From IMG/VR virus record IMGVR_UViG_3300043449_000492, positions 62,001 through 126,000 of that record: 64,000 nt of DNA. One strand, written 5' to 3'. Under the pieces are notes generated by a model. It did no database searches. It had not been told where the DNA came from and saw nothing but the letters and a program-made list of their open reading frames with translations. This stretch comes from a virus. Within the stretch, counting starts at the first letter, position 1. Each line of letters starts with the position of its first letter. Positions 48,641 through 57,050 of the stretch are shown here, piece by piece. The position numbers and the translations under genes were made by a program.

Positions 48641-48686
48641 ACGATACCAAGAGGTGTCGTTCCTTATTTCTCGCTAACTATAGGAG
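48641..48686 (+). promoter_or_regulatory. Structured leader of hsp20, possible RNA thermometer
   Basis: Two adjacent stems follow the predicted start. Stem 1 is ACGATACC (48641-48648) with GGTGTCGT (48653-48660), loop AAGA and one G-U pair. Stem 2 pairs TTCC-T-TAT (48660-48667) with ATAGGAG (48680-48686), which includes the Shine-Dalgarno sequence, with a bulged T and a G-U pair. A weak, imperfect stem over the ribosome-binding site is the hallmark of heat-shock RNA thermometers such as ROSE. Confidence 0.5.
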
Positions 48687-48692
48687 AACAAC

Positions 48693-49238
48693 ATGGGTAA
48701 TAATAAGTCTACAGATAAGTTCTGGTTTGATCCTTTCTCTTTTTCCAATGACATTTCAAAGGGCGCTATCGGCTTTGAACATGTGCTACAAAGATTGGCA
48801 GAAGCGAATGAGTATCTTCCAAAGATTCCAGCATATCCTCCTTACAATGTAAAGAAAGTGGATGACGAGCATTTCGTCATTGAAATGGCTGTCGCTGGTT
48901 TTGGCAAGCATAATCTTGATATCGAACTAAAGAACGATGTGTTAACTATCTCTGGCAATACCGAAACCGAAGAAGGCGATTACCTTCATAAGGGTATTGC
49001 AAACAGAGCATTCACTCGGAAGTTTACCATCGCTGATACAGTGGAGGTTAAGAATGCAGAACTTGTTAACGGTATGCTCAAAATCTTTCTTGAACGCTTT
49101 GTCCCCGAGGAGAAGAAAGCGAAGAAGATCGATATCCTGGATCCATTCGGCTTTCAGGAAACGACGAAGCAACTGTTAACAGAGAGTGCTAAAGTATGGT
49201 CCGATCTTGTCGGCGTGAAAAAAGAAGAAACTAAATAA
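48693..49238 (+). CDS. hsp20: Small heat-shock protein, Hsp20/IbpA family
   Basis: A 181-aa alpha-crystallin-type chaperone. YPPYNVKKVDDEHFVIEMAV starts the core domain, followed by GNTETEEGDYLHKGIANRAF and the conserved AELVNGMLKIFLER near the end of the core (GxL motif). After it comes a tail that goes beyond the usual IXI region. Hsp20 genes are common in T4-like cyanophages and relatives, probably helping folding of virion proteins. It is a single-gene unit with its own promoter and structured leader. Confidence 0.92.
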   Translation: MGNNKSTDKFWFDPFSFSNDISKGAIGFEHVLQRLAEANEYLPKIPAYPPYNVKKVDDEHFVIEMAVAGFGKHNLDIELKNDVLTISGNTETEEGDYLHKGIANRAFTRKFTIADTVEVKNAELVNGMLKIFLERFVPEEKKAKKIDILDPFGFQETTKQLLTESAKVWSDLVGVKKEETK

Positions 49239-49249
49239 GATTGACATGG

Positions 49250-49279
49250 CTGGGGCCTCTGTTGAAAGACACGCCCCAG
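49250..49279 (+). terminator. Hairpin after hsp20
   Basis: CTGGGGC at 49250-49256 pairs with GCCCCAG at 49273-49279, followed by TCTTCATTT. A CTAAATAA late-promoter-like word at 49231-49238 lies just before it. It probably ends the hsp20 transcript and precedes the glycan-type cluster. Confidence 0.65.
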
Positions 49280-49304
49280 TCTTCATTTCATAATGGAGTA
49301 TAAA

Positions 49305-49886
49305 ATGCAATACACTTTTGTTGATGGTCCCCTCGGTGAAGATTACGAATCCCCTCCAGTTCATGTCTCAGAAGAAAATCTAAGAAAGTATGGAACAGGT
49401 AATGTGTTTGTTGAAACAGGCACGTATCTTGGCGAAACTGTAGATTTGGTTCTTAAGACAAAGCTATTCAAGACCATTCATACAATCGAACTAAATGATA
49501 CGCTTTATAATGACGCAGTTGCAAAGTATAAGAATGAAAAGATCGTCAAGCTATGGCATGGTGACTCTATTGATTCTCTCAAGGATATTGTATCAAAGCT
49601 AAAAGAGCCTGCAACATTCTGGCTAGATGCTCATGCGTCTGGAGAACTTGTTGGTGGTAAGTCTGGCGGTTCTCCTGTTCTCGATGAGCTAGACATTATT
49701 GCTTCTTCTCCAATCAAGACACATACAATCATTATTGACGATTGCCGCCTGTTTGGTTCTGCTGAATGGTCCTTTGTCAAGAAGGAAGATGCAATTGAAC
49801 GCATCATGAAGATCAATCCAGATTACAAGCTTCATTATCTTGATGGTCATATTCGCAATGACGTTCTGTGGGCAACAGTAAAGTGA
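49305..49886 (+). CDS. SAM-dependent methyltransferase-like protein at the head of the glycan cluster
   Basis: A 193-aa protein; ATG 49305 is chosen because GGAG sits 8 nt upstream, while an ATG at 49293 has none. It has FVETGTYLGETVDLVLK as a motif-I-like loop, IHTIELNDTLYN as the acidic strand-2 end, FWLDAHASGELVGG and HTIIIDDCRLFG. This is a family common in phage and polysaccharide loci, related to class I methyltransferases but with unusual FLDAH-type metal-site residues. It is coupled to the next gene. Substrate unknown, probably a sugar or glycan. Confidence 0.65.
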   Translation: MQYTFVDGPLGEDYESPPVHVSEENLRKYGTGNVFVETGTYLGETVDLVLKTKLFKTIHTIELNDTLYNDAVAKYKNEKIVKLWHGDSIDSLKDIVSKLKEPATFWLDAHASGELVGGKSGGSPVLDELDIIASSPIKTHTIIIDDCRLFGSAEWSFVKKEDAIERIMKINPDYKLHYLDGHIRNDVLWATVK

Positions 49887-50614
49887 AGCTAACAATCGAA
49901 AGACCTGTTACGGTTATTACTCCTACGATTGGTAAGCCTGAACTAAAAAAGGCTATCGAATCAGTTAAGAATCAGACATACAAATGTAAACATCTTGTGA
50001 TTATTGATGGACTAGAACATGCTAGAAATGTTCCTGGTTCAGATGGTGATTATTTACAAGTTTGTTATACTCCCGAGAACACAGGAGCTAATGGTTACTA
50101 CGGTCATAGAATCTATGCGGCATATCCTCATCTTGTCAATTCGGACTATGTCCTTTTTCTTGATGAAGATAATTGGTATGAACCAAATCACGTTGAAACC
50201 CTAATCGAGACAATTGAACAGAAGAACCTAGACTTCTCATATTCGCTTCGTAAGATTTTTGATAAGAATGAAAACTATCTTATTGACGATAACTGTGAAA
50301 GTCTAGGCAAGTGGGAAATCTTTATGTCTCGTTCTTCACCTCATGGTAAGCAGTATCTAGTTGATACATCATCTTACTGCTTCAAGCGAGAGTTTATCCA
50401 ACAGGCTTGTCATCTATGGCATTCTGGCTGGGGTGGTGACCGTCGCTTCTTTCATATTGTGAAAGATCAAGCAAAGTATGATACAAATGGACTCTACTCT
50501 CTTTGCTATCGTCTCGACGGTAATCAAGGATCTGTCACTAAAGAGTTTTTTGAATCAGGTAATAAGACACAAGAGCAATACTTTGGAGGGAACTATCCGT
50601 GGAAAAAGACGTAA
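49883..50614 (+). CDS. Family 2 (GT-A) glycosyltransferase
   Basis: A 243-aa glycosyltransferase with GTG start overlapping the previous stop by 4 nt (a GTG 15 nt upstream is possible). It starts VTVITPTIGKPELKKAIESV, the classic GT2 opening, then HLVIIDGLEH and the metal-binding DED in YVLFLDEDNWYEPNH. The C-terminal part has HSGWGGDRRFFHIV, which may contact the acceptor. Sugar donor unknown. Confidence 0.82.
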   Translation: MKLTIERPVTVITPTIGKPELKKAIESVKNQTYKCKHLVIIDGLEHARNVPGSDGDYLQVCYTPENTGANGYYGHRIYAAYPHLVNSDYVLFLDEDNWYEPNHVETLIETIEQKNLDFSYSLRKIFDKNENYLIDDNCESLGKWEIFMSRSSPHGKQYLVDTSSYCFKREFIQQACHLWHSGWGGDRRFFHIVKDQAKYDTNGLYSLCYRLDGNQGSVTKEFFESGNKTQEQYFGGNYPWKKT

Positions 50615-51492
50615 TCATAGGTGGAGCATCAGGCTATACATGGGATCAACTCAAGTATTGGGTTAACTCGATTAAGAAGACAGACTTCAAAGGTGACATT
50701 GTTCTAGTCGTTACCAATATGAATAAAGAAACGATTGATAAGCTTACTGACGAAGGTGTAATGCTTTATGCATATGGTAAGCAAGACGAAAAGGGTAACA
50801 TCACTAATCAGTCTCAGAATGCCCCACATGTCGAGCGTTTCATTTTCATTTGGGACTTTCTAAGAAAGCATAAAGACACATATCGTTATGCAATCGTAAC
50901 AGATACCAGAGACGTTATCTTTCAGAAGAATCCAAGTGACTTCCTAAAGAAGAATCTTTCCGCTAATTCAATCGTTGCTTCCTCAGAAGGATTGGAATAT
51001 AAGGACGAGCCTTGGGGTAATAAGAATTTGTTTGACACATTCGGTCCATTAGTATATAATGAAATGTCTGGTGAGTTGATACACAATGTAGGAACGATTG
51101 CAGGATATAGTGAAGAGGTTCGTGATCTGCTTCTACAGCTATTCTATCAGTCAGTGAATCGTCCTATTCCAATTGTTGATCAGGCAGTATATAACTTTCT
51201 AATCAATCTTTATCCTCTAAGAGGCGAAGTTCTTAGAACTACTAATAAAGAAGATTGGGCAGTTCAGCTAGGAACAACCGAAGCTGCAATCAAAGCTGGA
51301 GCTGGTGATATTGGTCAGATTATTAAAACCAATCCAGAAATGATCGAAGGATATCGTAAAGCATATCAAGACATTCAGCCAGTGATTGAAAATAATCATC
51401 TTGTAACAAACGGCAAGAATACATATCACATTGTCCATCAGTGGGATCGTGTTCCTGAGATTAAGAAAATTGTGGAGCGTCTATATGGCTGA
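50599..51492 (+). CDS. Putative glycosyltransferase
   Basis: A 297-aa protein with GTG start and a strong GGAGGG upstream. It has a GT-A-like beginning (VIIGGASGYTWDQLKYWVNS, then IVLVVTNMN) and a VTDTRDVIFQ motif, the DxRD-type variant of DxD found in several bacterial glycosyltransferases of polysaccharide loci. GELIHNVGTIAGYSEEV and VDQAVYNFLI are typical acceptor-side features of the same group. The family number cannot be fixed from the sequence alone. Confidence 0.7.
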   Translation: MEKDVIIGGASGYTWDQLKYWVNSIKKTDFKGDIVLVVTNMNKETIDKLTDEGVMLYAYGKQDEKGNITNQSQNAPHVERFIFIWDFLRKHKDTYRYAIVTDTRDVIFQKNPSDFLKKNLSANSIVASSEGLEYKDEPWGNKNLFDTFGPLVYNEMSGELIHNVGTIAGYSEEVRDLLLQLFYQSVNRPIPIVDQAVYNFLINLYPLRGEVLRTTNKEDWAVQLGTTEAAIKAGAGDIGQIIKTNPEMIEGYRKAYQDIQPVIENNHLVTNGKNTYHIVHQWDRVPEIKKIVERLYG

Positions 51493-52183
51493 TGGTATCT
51501 TTTTCATTAACAATGCTCTAAGAGCTAATAAACGCTTATCAGTCTTTAATGATGAAGAACGATATGAGCAGACTTTAGAAACATTAAAGTCTATTGATAA
51601 ATATTGCCCTGATAATGTTAAGATTATCTTTGACATGTCACCTGAGCCTGTTAATGAAGAATACCTAAAGGTTATTGGAAATTGGAACAACACCTGGTTT
51701 CTTGATATGGGTCAGCATGAATATGTTAAGATGTATTCCTTGCATGGTCTTCGTTCACTAGCAGAGACATATGCATTCATGGGTGTGCTTGATTGGTTTA
51801 CTAACTCATCTATCGGTGTCAAGGCTAAGCGTATCTACAAGCTATCAGGTCGTTATCAATTGACTGATAACTTTGTTCTAGATGCGCCTGAATATAAAGA
51901 TGCTTTTGTGTTTGCAGAAGCATTAGAGTCTTGGATGGATGATAATGTTAAGAAGACCTTAGAACTTGATCGACTTTATCGTCTTCGGCTTTGGCACATG
52001 GACTATAACTTGCTTGATACATTTCGTGAGGAACTACCCTATATATTTGCAGAATGTTCAAACAATAACATTGATATTGAACATGCTTATTACAAGTATC
52101 TTCATGACTATAAGGTTGTAGAAGTTCCTAAGATAGGCGTGACTGGACATATTGCACCAAGTGGAGAATTTATTGATGAGTGA
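51485..52183 (+). CDS. Putative glycosyltransferase-like protein
   Basis: A 232-aa protein from ATG 51485 with GGAG upstream. Features are RYEQTLETLKSIDKYCPDNV, VKIIFDMSPEPVNEEY, a possible sugar-nucleotide contact in AKRIYKLSGRYQLTDNF and a C-terminal YKYLHDYKVVEVPKIGVTGH. There is no clear DxD. Similar proteins occur in phage and bacterial glycan loci next to GT2 enzymes. It is coupled at both ends. Confidence 0.55.
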   Translation: MADGIFFINNALRANKRLSVFNDEERYEQTLETLKSIDKYCPDNVKIIFDMSPEPVNEEYLKVIGNWNNTWFLDMGQHEYVKMYSLHGLRSLAETYAFMGVLDWFTNSSIGVKAKRIYKLSGRYQLTDNFVLDAPEYKDAFVFAEALESWMDDNVKKTLELDRLYRLRLWHMDYNLLDTFREELPYIFAECSNNNIDIEHAYYKYLHDYKVVEVPKIGVTGHIAPSGEFIDE

Positions 52184-53378
52184 TTGCCAACCAATTAAGA
52201 ATTGTATTGCATGTGGTAGTGATATGTTATCTGAGGTACTTGATCTTGATACCCAGCCGCTCGCAAATGATTACAAGAACACAAAGGATGAAGTGCAGCA
52301 GGAGTTTCCCCTTGCTATTAATCGCTGCACAGTATGTGATCATGTCCAACTAACACATCAAGTCAATCCAGAATTGATGTTCAAGAATTATGCTTATGTG
52401 TCTGGAGTTTCGCAAACTCTTAAAGATTGGTTCACGTGGCTTATATCTTATACTAATCAGACCTTTGATGGAACAATCAATAACACACTAGACATTGGTT
52501 GCAACGACGGATCCATGCTTGATGCATGGAGTAACAATGTTGAAACATACGGTGTCGATCCTGCAGAGAATCTTCATTCTATTTCAACTGGTAAAGGTCA
52601 CAAGGTTCATTGTGGATTCTTTTCAGGTAAAGAGTTTGAAGGAAAGACCTTTGATGTTATCACTTGTCTAAATGCATTTGCACATAATGCCAATCAGTTA
52701 GAGCTACTTAAGAACGTCAAGGAAGTTATGCATGATAACTCAGTTTTAATTTGCTCAACATCACAAGCAGACATGATTCGTAATGGAGAGTTTGATACAA
52801 TCTACCATGAGCATGTTTCTTTCTATAACATTCTATCTGCGAAGAGAATTAGTGAAAGAGCTGGTCTAAATCTAATTGATGTTGTTAAGCATCCTATTCA
52901 TGGTAATAGTTTTATCTTTTTCATGTCCAAGAATAAAAAGAATCAACATTATATTGACGCTATGTTAGAGATTGAACAGCTAACAGGTTTGCATGATGAT
53001 AAAGTCTATAAGGAGTTTGCTGAGAAAGCTTATAACACAGCTAACACGTTTGGCATCACCATTCGTTCTTTTCGAGGACAATATCCAATCATAGGTTATT
53101 CTGCACCCGCAAAGGGTATGACCCTTATGAACTTTGCTAAAGAAGGTCCAGATGTTATCTTTGAAGATACTATTCAGAAGCAGGGCAAGTTTACTCCTGG
53201 TCTAGGTATTCCAATCATTGCTCCAGACTACAAAGCTTATGAAAATGAAGAAAGAGTTGTTTGGGTTGTTCTAGCTTGGAATGTGTATGATGAGATTGTG
53301 GCTAAGATCAAATCTAATCGACCTGGCAAAAATGATATCTTTGTAAGATACTATCCAACATTTGAGGTGATTACATGA
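52176..53378 (+). CDS. Sugar C-methyltransferase, NovU/TylCIII-like
   Basis: A 400-aa three-domain SAM enzyme from ATG 52176. The N-terminal zinc site is CIACGSDM...CTVCDH, followed by LDIGCNDGSMLDAW as motif I. YHEHVSFYNI is the signature of the NDP-hexose C-methyltransferase family. The C-terminal domain has GYSAPAKGMTLMNFA and VVWVVLAWNVYDEI. Members add a methyl group to carbon 3 or 5 of a keto-sugar, as in branched deoxysugars. Its presence implies that a modified sugar nucleotide is made or used. Confidence 0.88.
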   Translation: MSDCQPIKNCIACGSDMLSEVLDLDTQPLANDYKNTKDEVQQEFPLAINRCTVCDHVQLTHQVNPELMFKNYAYVSGVSQTLKDWFTWLISYTNQTFDGTINNTLDIGCNDGSMLDAWSNNVETYGVDPAENLHSISTGKGHKVHCGFFSGKEFEGKTFDVITCLNAFAHNANQLELLKNVKEVMHDNSVLICSTSQADMIRNGEFDTIYHEHVSFYNILSAKRISERAGLNLIDVVKHPIHGNSFIFFMSKNKKNQHYIDAMLEIEQLTGLHDDKVYKEFAEKAYNTANTFGITIRSFRGQYPIIGYSAPAKGMTLMNFAKEGPDVIFEDTIQKQGKFTPGLGIPIIAPDYKAYENEERVVWVVLAWNVYDEIVAKIKSNRPGKNDIFVRYYPTFEVIT

Positions 53379-54244
53379 AGCCAGTTTTGAAAGTAGGATT
53401 TGTTGATTACTTCAATCCAGTCGATGAGTTTTTCACAGACATTCTTTCAGAAGATTTTGAGGTAGTTAGGGATGATAATAATCCCGACTATCTTTTTTTC
53501 TGTGACGAGACGTTTGGTGAGCGTAATAAGTTGTATGATCCTAATAAGGTGAAAAAGATTTTCTACACCGGAGAGAATCGTCGTCCCTGGGGATATTCAG
53601 CACATCATGCCGTTTCATTTGATCACTTAGATAGTCCACAGTTTTATCGGCTTCCATTATATGCACTAGAGAACTGGGTCAATCAAAAGAAGCTTGGTTG
53701 GAAGAACGTCAAAGACTTTAAGAGAACTATGAAAGCTGACGACAAGGAAGGCTTCTGTTCTTTTGTTGTTCGTAATGGAGGTTGTAATGAGCGTAATGAA
53801 ATTTTTAACATACTCAATTCTTACAAGACGGTTGACTCTGGTGGACCTCTATTCAATAACGTCGGCGGTCCGATCGATCAAGATGGCTTCAACTCTCATG
53901 TAACGAAGACCGACTTTATTAAGAAGCGCAAGTTCCACATTGCATATGAGAATAGCATGTGGCCGGGATATGTAACGGAAAAGATTCTTCATGGCTTTCT
54001 AGGTGAGTCTATTCCAATCTACTGGGGTTCTCCTTGCGTAGAAATGGATTTTAATCCTGACGCTTTCATTAGTCGTCATAAGTTTAAATCAACTGCAGAG
54101 ATGGTCGAATTTATTCAGCTTGTGGACACACACGATTCGTTGTATAATGAAATCATGGCTCAACCTCTATTTAACAAGAACAATCGATTCCTAGACTTTA
54201 GGAACTTTAGATATTGGTTCAAGGAGAATGTATATAAGCCATGA
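53375..54244 (+). CDS. Family 10 glycosyltransferase (fucosyltransferase-like)
   Basis: A 289-aa GT10 enzyme. The signature is FHIAYENSMWPGYVTEKILH followed by GESIPIYWGSP, as in bacterial alpha-1,3/4-fucosyltransferases. FYTGENRRPWGYSAHHAVSF is the expected N-terminal part. GDP-fucose or a related 6-deoxy sugar would be the donor by family. It overlaps the neighbours on both sides by 4 nt. Confidence 0.85.
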   Translation: MKPVLKVGFVDYFNPVDEFFTDILSEDFEVVRDDNNPDYLFFCDETFGERNKLYDPNKVKKIFYTGENRRPWGYSAHHAVSFDHLDSPQFYRLPLYALENWVNQKKLGWKNVKDFKRTMKADDKEGFCSFVVRNGGCNERNEIFNILNSYKTVDSGGPLFNNVGGPIDQDGFNSHVTKTDFIKKRKFHIAYENSMWPGYVTEKILHGFLGESIPIYWGSPCVEMDFNPDAFISRHKFKSTAEMVEFIQLVDTHDSLYNEIMAQPLFNKNNRFLDFRNFRYWFKENVYKP

Positions 54245-55038
54245 AGAAGATCGGTTATTATCATGTGTTTCTAACAGAAAACGAATCCACTTGGCTTAGT
54301 ATGCTCATGGAGCAATACAAGGTCATGGAAGATTCTGGCTTGTTTGAAGCATTAGATGAGTTTCATCTTGTCTGTGTAGGAAGAACAGATGAGCAGTTTG
54401 ATAAGGCATTATACTTTACAGGTCTTTACTATCCATCTGTAATGCAGATTCGTGTAATAAATCCTGTTGAAGATAGTAACCTTATTGAATCAATTAAAAC
54501 TCAGCCAAATGTTCTTATGACCGAAAATATTACCATGCGCCTAATATACGATAGAGTAAAGTCTACTAATGAAGAAGAATACATTCTTTATTTTCATACT
54601 AAAGGCATTACATCTACTCTAAGACATTTTCAAAATAGCTACGAGGAGATTAATCTTTTCAGGACTTATCAATACTGGAGACATTATCTCAACTATGGTG
54701 TTTTAGAGAAGTGGGAAGAATGTGTTAGAGCATTAACATTCGGTTATGATATTGCAGGTATCAATCATCAGTTATATCCTCATTCACATTATAGTGGAAA
54801 CTTCTGGTGGGCAAAGTCAAGTCATCTTGCATCGTTGCCTGATCCGGGAACATATGATTGGTGGGAAGAAGTCAAGGCTAATGCACATGATCCTTGGTTG
54901 AAGCAAGCTGACAATCGTTATGCTGATGAGCAATGGCCATGCTCTAAGAAAGATGGAAGATACTATAACGTAGAAAAGGGTATTCCAAATCCTGCTAATG
55001 TTTACACACCAAGAAAGGTATATGTAACATGCGATTAG
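54241..55038 (+). CDS. Putative glycosyltransferase with HTKG motif
   Basis: A 265-aa protein. It has YILYFHTKGITST and WRHYLNYGVLEKWEECVRAL then GYDIAGINHQLYPHSHYSGN and FWWAKSSHLASLPDP. The HTKG and GNFWWAKS pattern is common in phage and bacterial glycan loci and distantly recalls rhamnan-synthesis-type domains. No DxD is clear. Probably a glycosyltransferase; donor and acceptor unknown. Confidence 0.6.
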   Translation: MKKIGYYHVFLTENESTWLSMLMEQYKVMEDSGLFEALDEFHLVCVGRTDEQFDKALYFTGLYYPSVMQIRVINPVEDSNLIESIKTQPNVLMTENITMRLIYDRVKSTNEEEYILYFHTKGITSTLRHFQNSYEEINLFRTYQYWRHYLNYGVLEKWEECVRALTFGYDIAGINHQLYPHSHYSGNFWWAKSSHLASLPDPGTYDWWEEVKANAHDPWLKQADNRYADEQWPCSKKDGRYYNVEKGIPNPANVYTPRKVYVTCD

Positions 55039-55730
55039 CAATTGCTTTCTTTGGAATTCTCTATGGTAAGGGTGGTAAGACTGGTTGCGATAGAGACTTT
55101 AGACATTGTTGGCCTAACATTGAGCGTATGGTTGTGCAACCGTATCGAGACGCTGGTCATGATGTAAAGTTATTCTTCTCTAGCTATCCTTTTGAAGACA
55201 AAGCTATCGAACAAGAGTTTTACGATATGGTAAAGCCTGACAAGATTGTATTTTCGCAGCTTGCAGGTTCCGATGCATTCACTTCTAAGACTGCATTATT
55301 TCAGACATTCATGAATGACTCCAGTGTAGATACCATCATATATACTAGAGCGGATATGCACTGGAACAAAAAGTTCATAGACACTAATATTAATTATGAT
55401 AGGTTTAACTTTCTATTCAAAGAAAGAGACTGGTGGCAATCACACATGTATGCCTGTGATAACCTCTACATCTTTCCACAACATATGTCAGAAGCAACTC
55501 TTAGAGCAATGTTGGACGATCACGCTTCTCCTGCTAAGTCGATCCATAAGCATGAGTTACCTAGATTTCTTATGAGATATATCAATCCTGATCAGATAAA
55601 CTTTATGTCTAAAGAACATCAATATAGTGATATGAATAACTTTTACACACTTTGTCGAAACGAACTAAGACCAGAGTGTAGAGGTGAGTTTATGCATCCT
55701 GACGTAGCAGAAAGGTTTGGTTACGAATGA
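55029..55730 (+). CDS. Putative glycan-cluster protein (glycosyltransferase-like)
   Basis: A 233-aa protein starting 10 nt before the previous stop. It opens MRLAIAFFGILYGKGGKTGC and has VKLFFSSYPFED, then DTIIYTRADMHWNKKF as a candidate DxD-like (RAD) motif and FLFKERDWWQSHMYACDNLY. The RADMHW pattern resembles that of the gene at 56362 (VIRSRFDFALNR). It is probably a GT-A-like enzyme of an uncharacterised family. Confidence 0.55.
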   Translation: MRLAIAFFGILYGKGGKTGCDRDFRHCWPNIERMVVQPYRDAGHDVKLFFSSYPFEDKAIEQEFYDMVKPDKIVFSQLAGSDAFTSKTALFQTFMNDSSVDTIIYTRADMHWNKKFIDTNINYDRFNFLFKERDWWQSHMYACDNLYIFPQHMSEATLRAMLDDHASPAKSIHKHELPRFLMRYINPDQINFMSKEHQYSDMNNFYTLCRNELRPECRGEFMHPDVAERFGYE

Positions 55731-56359
55731 ATATTATATTTGAAGTAGGTGCAAATCAAGGACAAGATACAGAACAGTTTCTAGCTGATCCTAATAATGA
55801 AGTTTATAGTTTTGAACCTGTACCGGATTTGGCACATTTTCTTTGGCAGAGATTTGGTGACAATCCTAGATTTCATCTTTCGACATGTGCTATTGATATG
55901 GATAATGGATGGAAGCCATTTAACATTTCAAAGAATGGTGATTGGGGCTGTTCAAGTCTTCATAGCTTTGCCAAGAACATTAACGAGACATGGCCAGGCC
56001 GTGATGACTTTGCCTTTCAGCAGACTATTCAGAATGTAATGTGTATGCGTCTTGACACATTCATGGACATTTATAATATTGACCATATTGACTATATTCA
56101 CATTGATGCACAGGGTAATGACTTTAGAGTTATTCAGTCTCTTGGTACCAAGATTGATTCAGTTAAAGCTGGTGTTGTTGAGGTTGCTAATAAGGTTGAG
56201 CTATATGATGTTCCTGATAATCATATTACAACTGTGCTTCCTTGGCTGGAACATCGTGGCTTCTCTGTTAGAGCGGAGTTTGATGGTGTAGGAAAGCCTT
56301 ATGTTGGTGCATGTGCTATCAATGGAAATGAGGTCAATCTATTCTTTCATAGGCCATAA
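55727..56359 (+). CDS. FkbM-family methyltransferase
   Basis: A 210-aa class I methyltransferase. It starts MNIIFEVGANQGQDTEQFLA, which is motif I at the N-terminus, followed by VYSFEPVPDLAHFL and VMCMRLDTFMDIYNIDHIDY then IHIDAQGNDFRVIQSLG. These are characteristic of FkbM-type O-methyltransferases found in glycan and antibiotic loci. Expected to methylate a sugar hydroxyl. It overlaps the preceding stop by 4 nt. Confidence 0.85.
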   Translation: MNIIFEVGANQGQDTEQFLADPNNEVYSFEPVPDLAHFLWQRFGDNPRFHLSTCAIDMDNGWKPFNISKNGDWGCSSLHSFAKNINETWPGRDDFAFQQTIQNVMCMRLDTFMDIYNIDHIDYIHIDAQGNDFRVIQSLGTKIDSVKAGVVEVANKVELYDVPDNHITTVLPWLEHRGFSVRAEFDGVGKPYVGACAINGNEVNLFFHRP

Positions 56360-56361
56360 TA

Positions 56362-57048
56362 ATGAAGATTGCATTATGTTTAAGTGGTCGTCCAAGATCA
56401 TATCGAAAAGGTTTTGAATATCATAAGCGTAATCTATTAGATAAACATGATGTGGAAGTTTTTGTTCACACATGGCAAGATATAGAAGATGATGCTTTTC
56501 AGTTTCTTGATTATGAATATGATCCTGTTTCAATAACAACGTCCCCCACATTTTCAGATGATGCTTTTATAAACTATCCTGTCGAGCATCCTGACTGGCC
56601 GCCGAAGAATGCCATTCATATGATGTATGGGGTATTCAAGGCAAATGAACTAAAGAGAGAACGTGAATTAGTAAATGGCTTCCGTTATGATATTGTCATC
56701 CGTTCTCGTTTTGATTTCGCATTGAATCGAGAAATTGATTTTGAGGTAGAGCCTGGGAAAGTATATGTTCCAAATGATTATATCAAAGGTCGTATTGCTC
56801 CTAACGGAATCATTTGTAATGACCAGTTTGCTGTTGGTGATAGTCCGACAATGGATCTATACTCTAACACATTCTGGAACATTGATAGAGCAGTAGCTTT
56901 AGGTGCACCTGTGATTGGTGAAGACTTGCTTTCTGTCAATCTACAAATCGCTGGCATCATCAATGAGAAGATGGTCTATATAGATATGAACCACCCATTC
57001 CCACCGGGTAAGTATAACAATACTCCACATTCGTTATTGAGAGATTAA
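56362..57048 (+). CDS. Glycosyltransferase-like protein with LSGRPRSY motif
   Basis: A 228-aa protein. It begins with IALCLSGRPRSYRKGFEYHK and has VEVFVHTWQD, then YDIVIRSRFDFALNREIDFE and NDQFAVGDSPTMDLYSN. This combination is frequent in capsule and O-antigen loci and in phages with glycan clusters. It probably has a GT-A-like fold with the RFDF segment in the DxD place. Activity unproven. Confidence 0.65.
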   Translation: MKIALCLSGRPRSYRKGFEYHKRNLLDKHDVEVFVHTWQDIEDDAFQFLDYEYDPVSITTSPTFSDDAFINYPVEHPDWPPKNAIHMMYGVFKANELKRERELVNGFRYDIVIRSRFDFALNREIDFEVEPGKVYVPNDYIKGRIAPNGIICNDQFAVGDSPTMDLYSNTFWNIDRAVALGAPVIGEDLLSVNLQIAGIINEKMVYIDMNHPFPPGKYNNTPHSLLRD

Positions 57049-57050
57049 TC

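Noticed and set aside
49241-49246. TTGACA after hsp20
   Set aside because: There is no -10 element at a usable distance; the region is instead part of the post-hsp20 hairpin.
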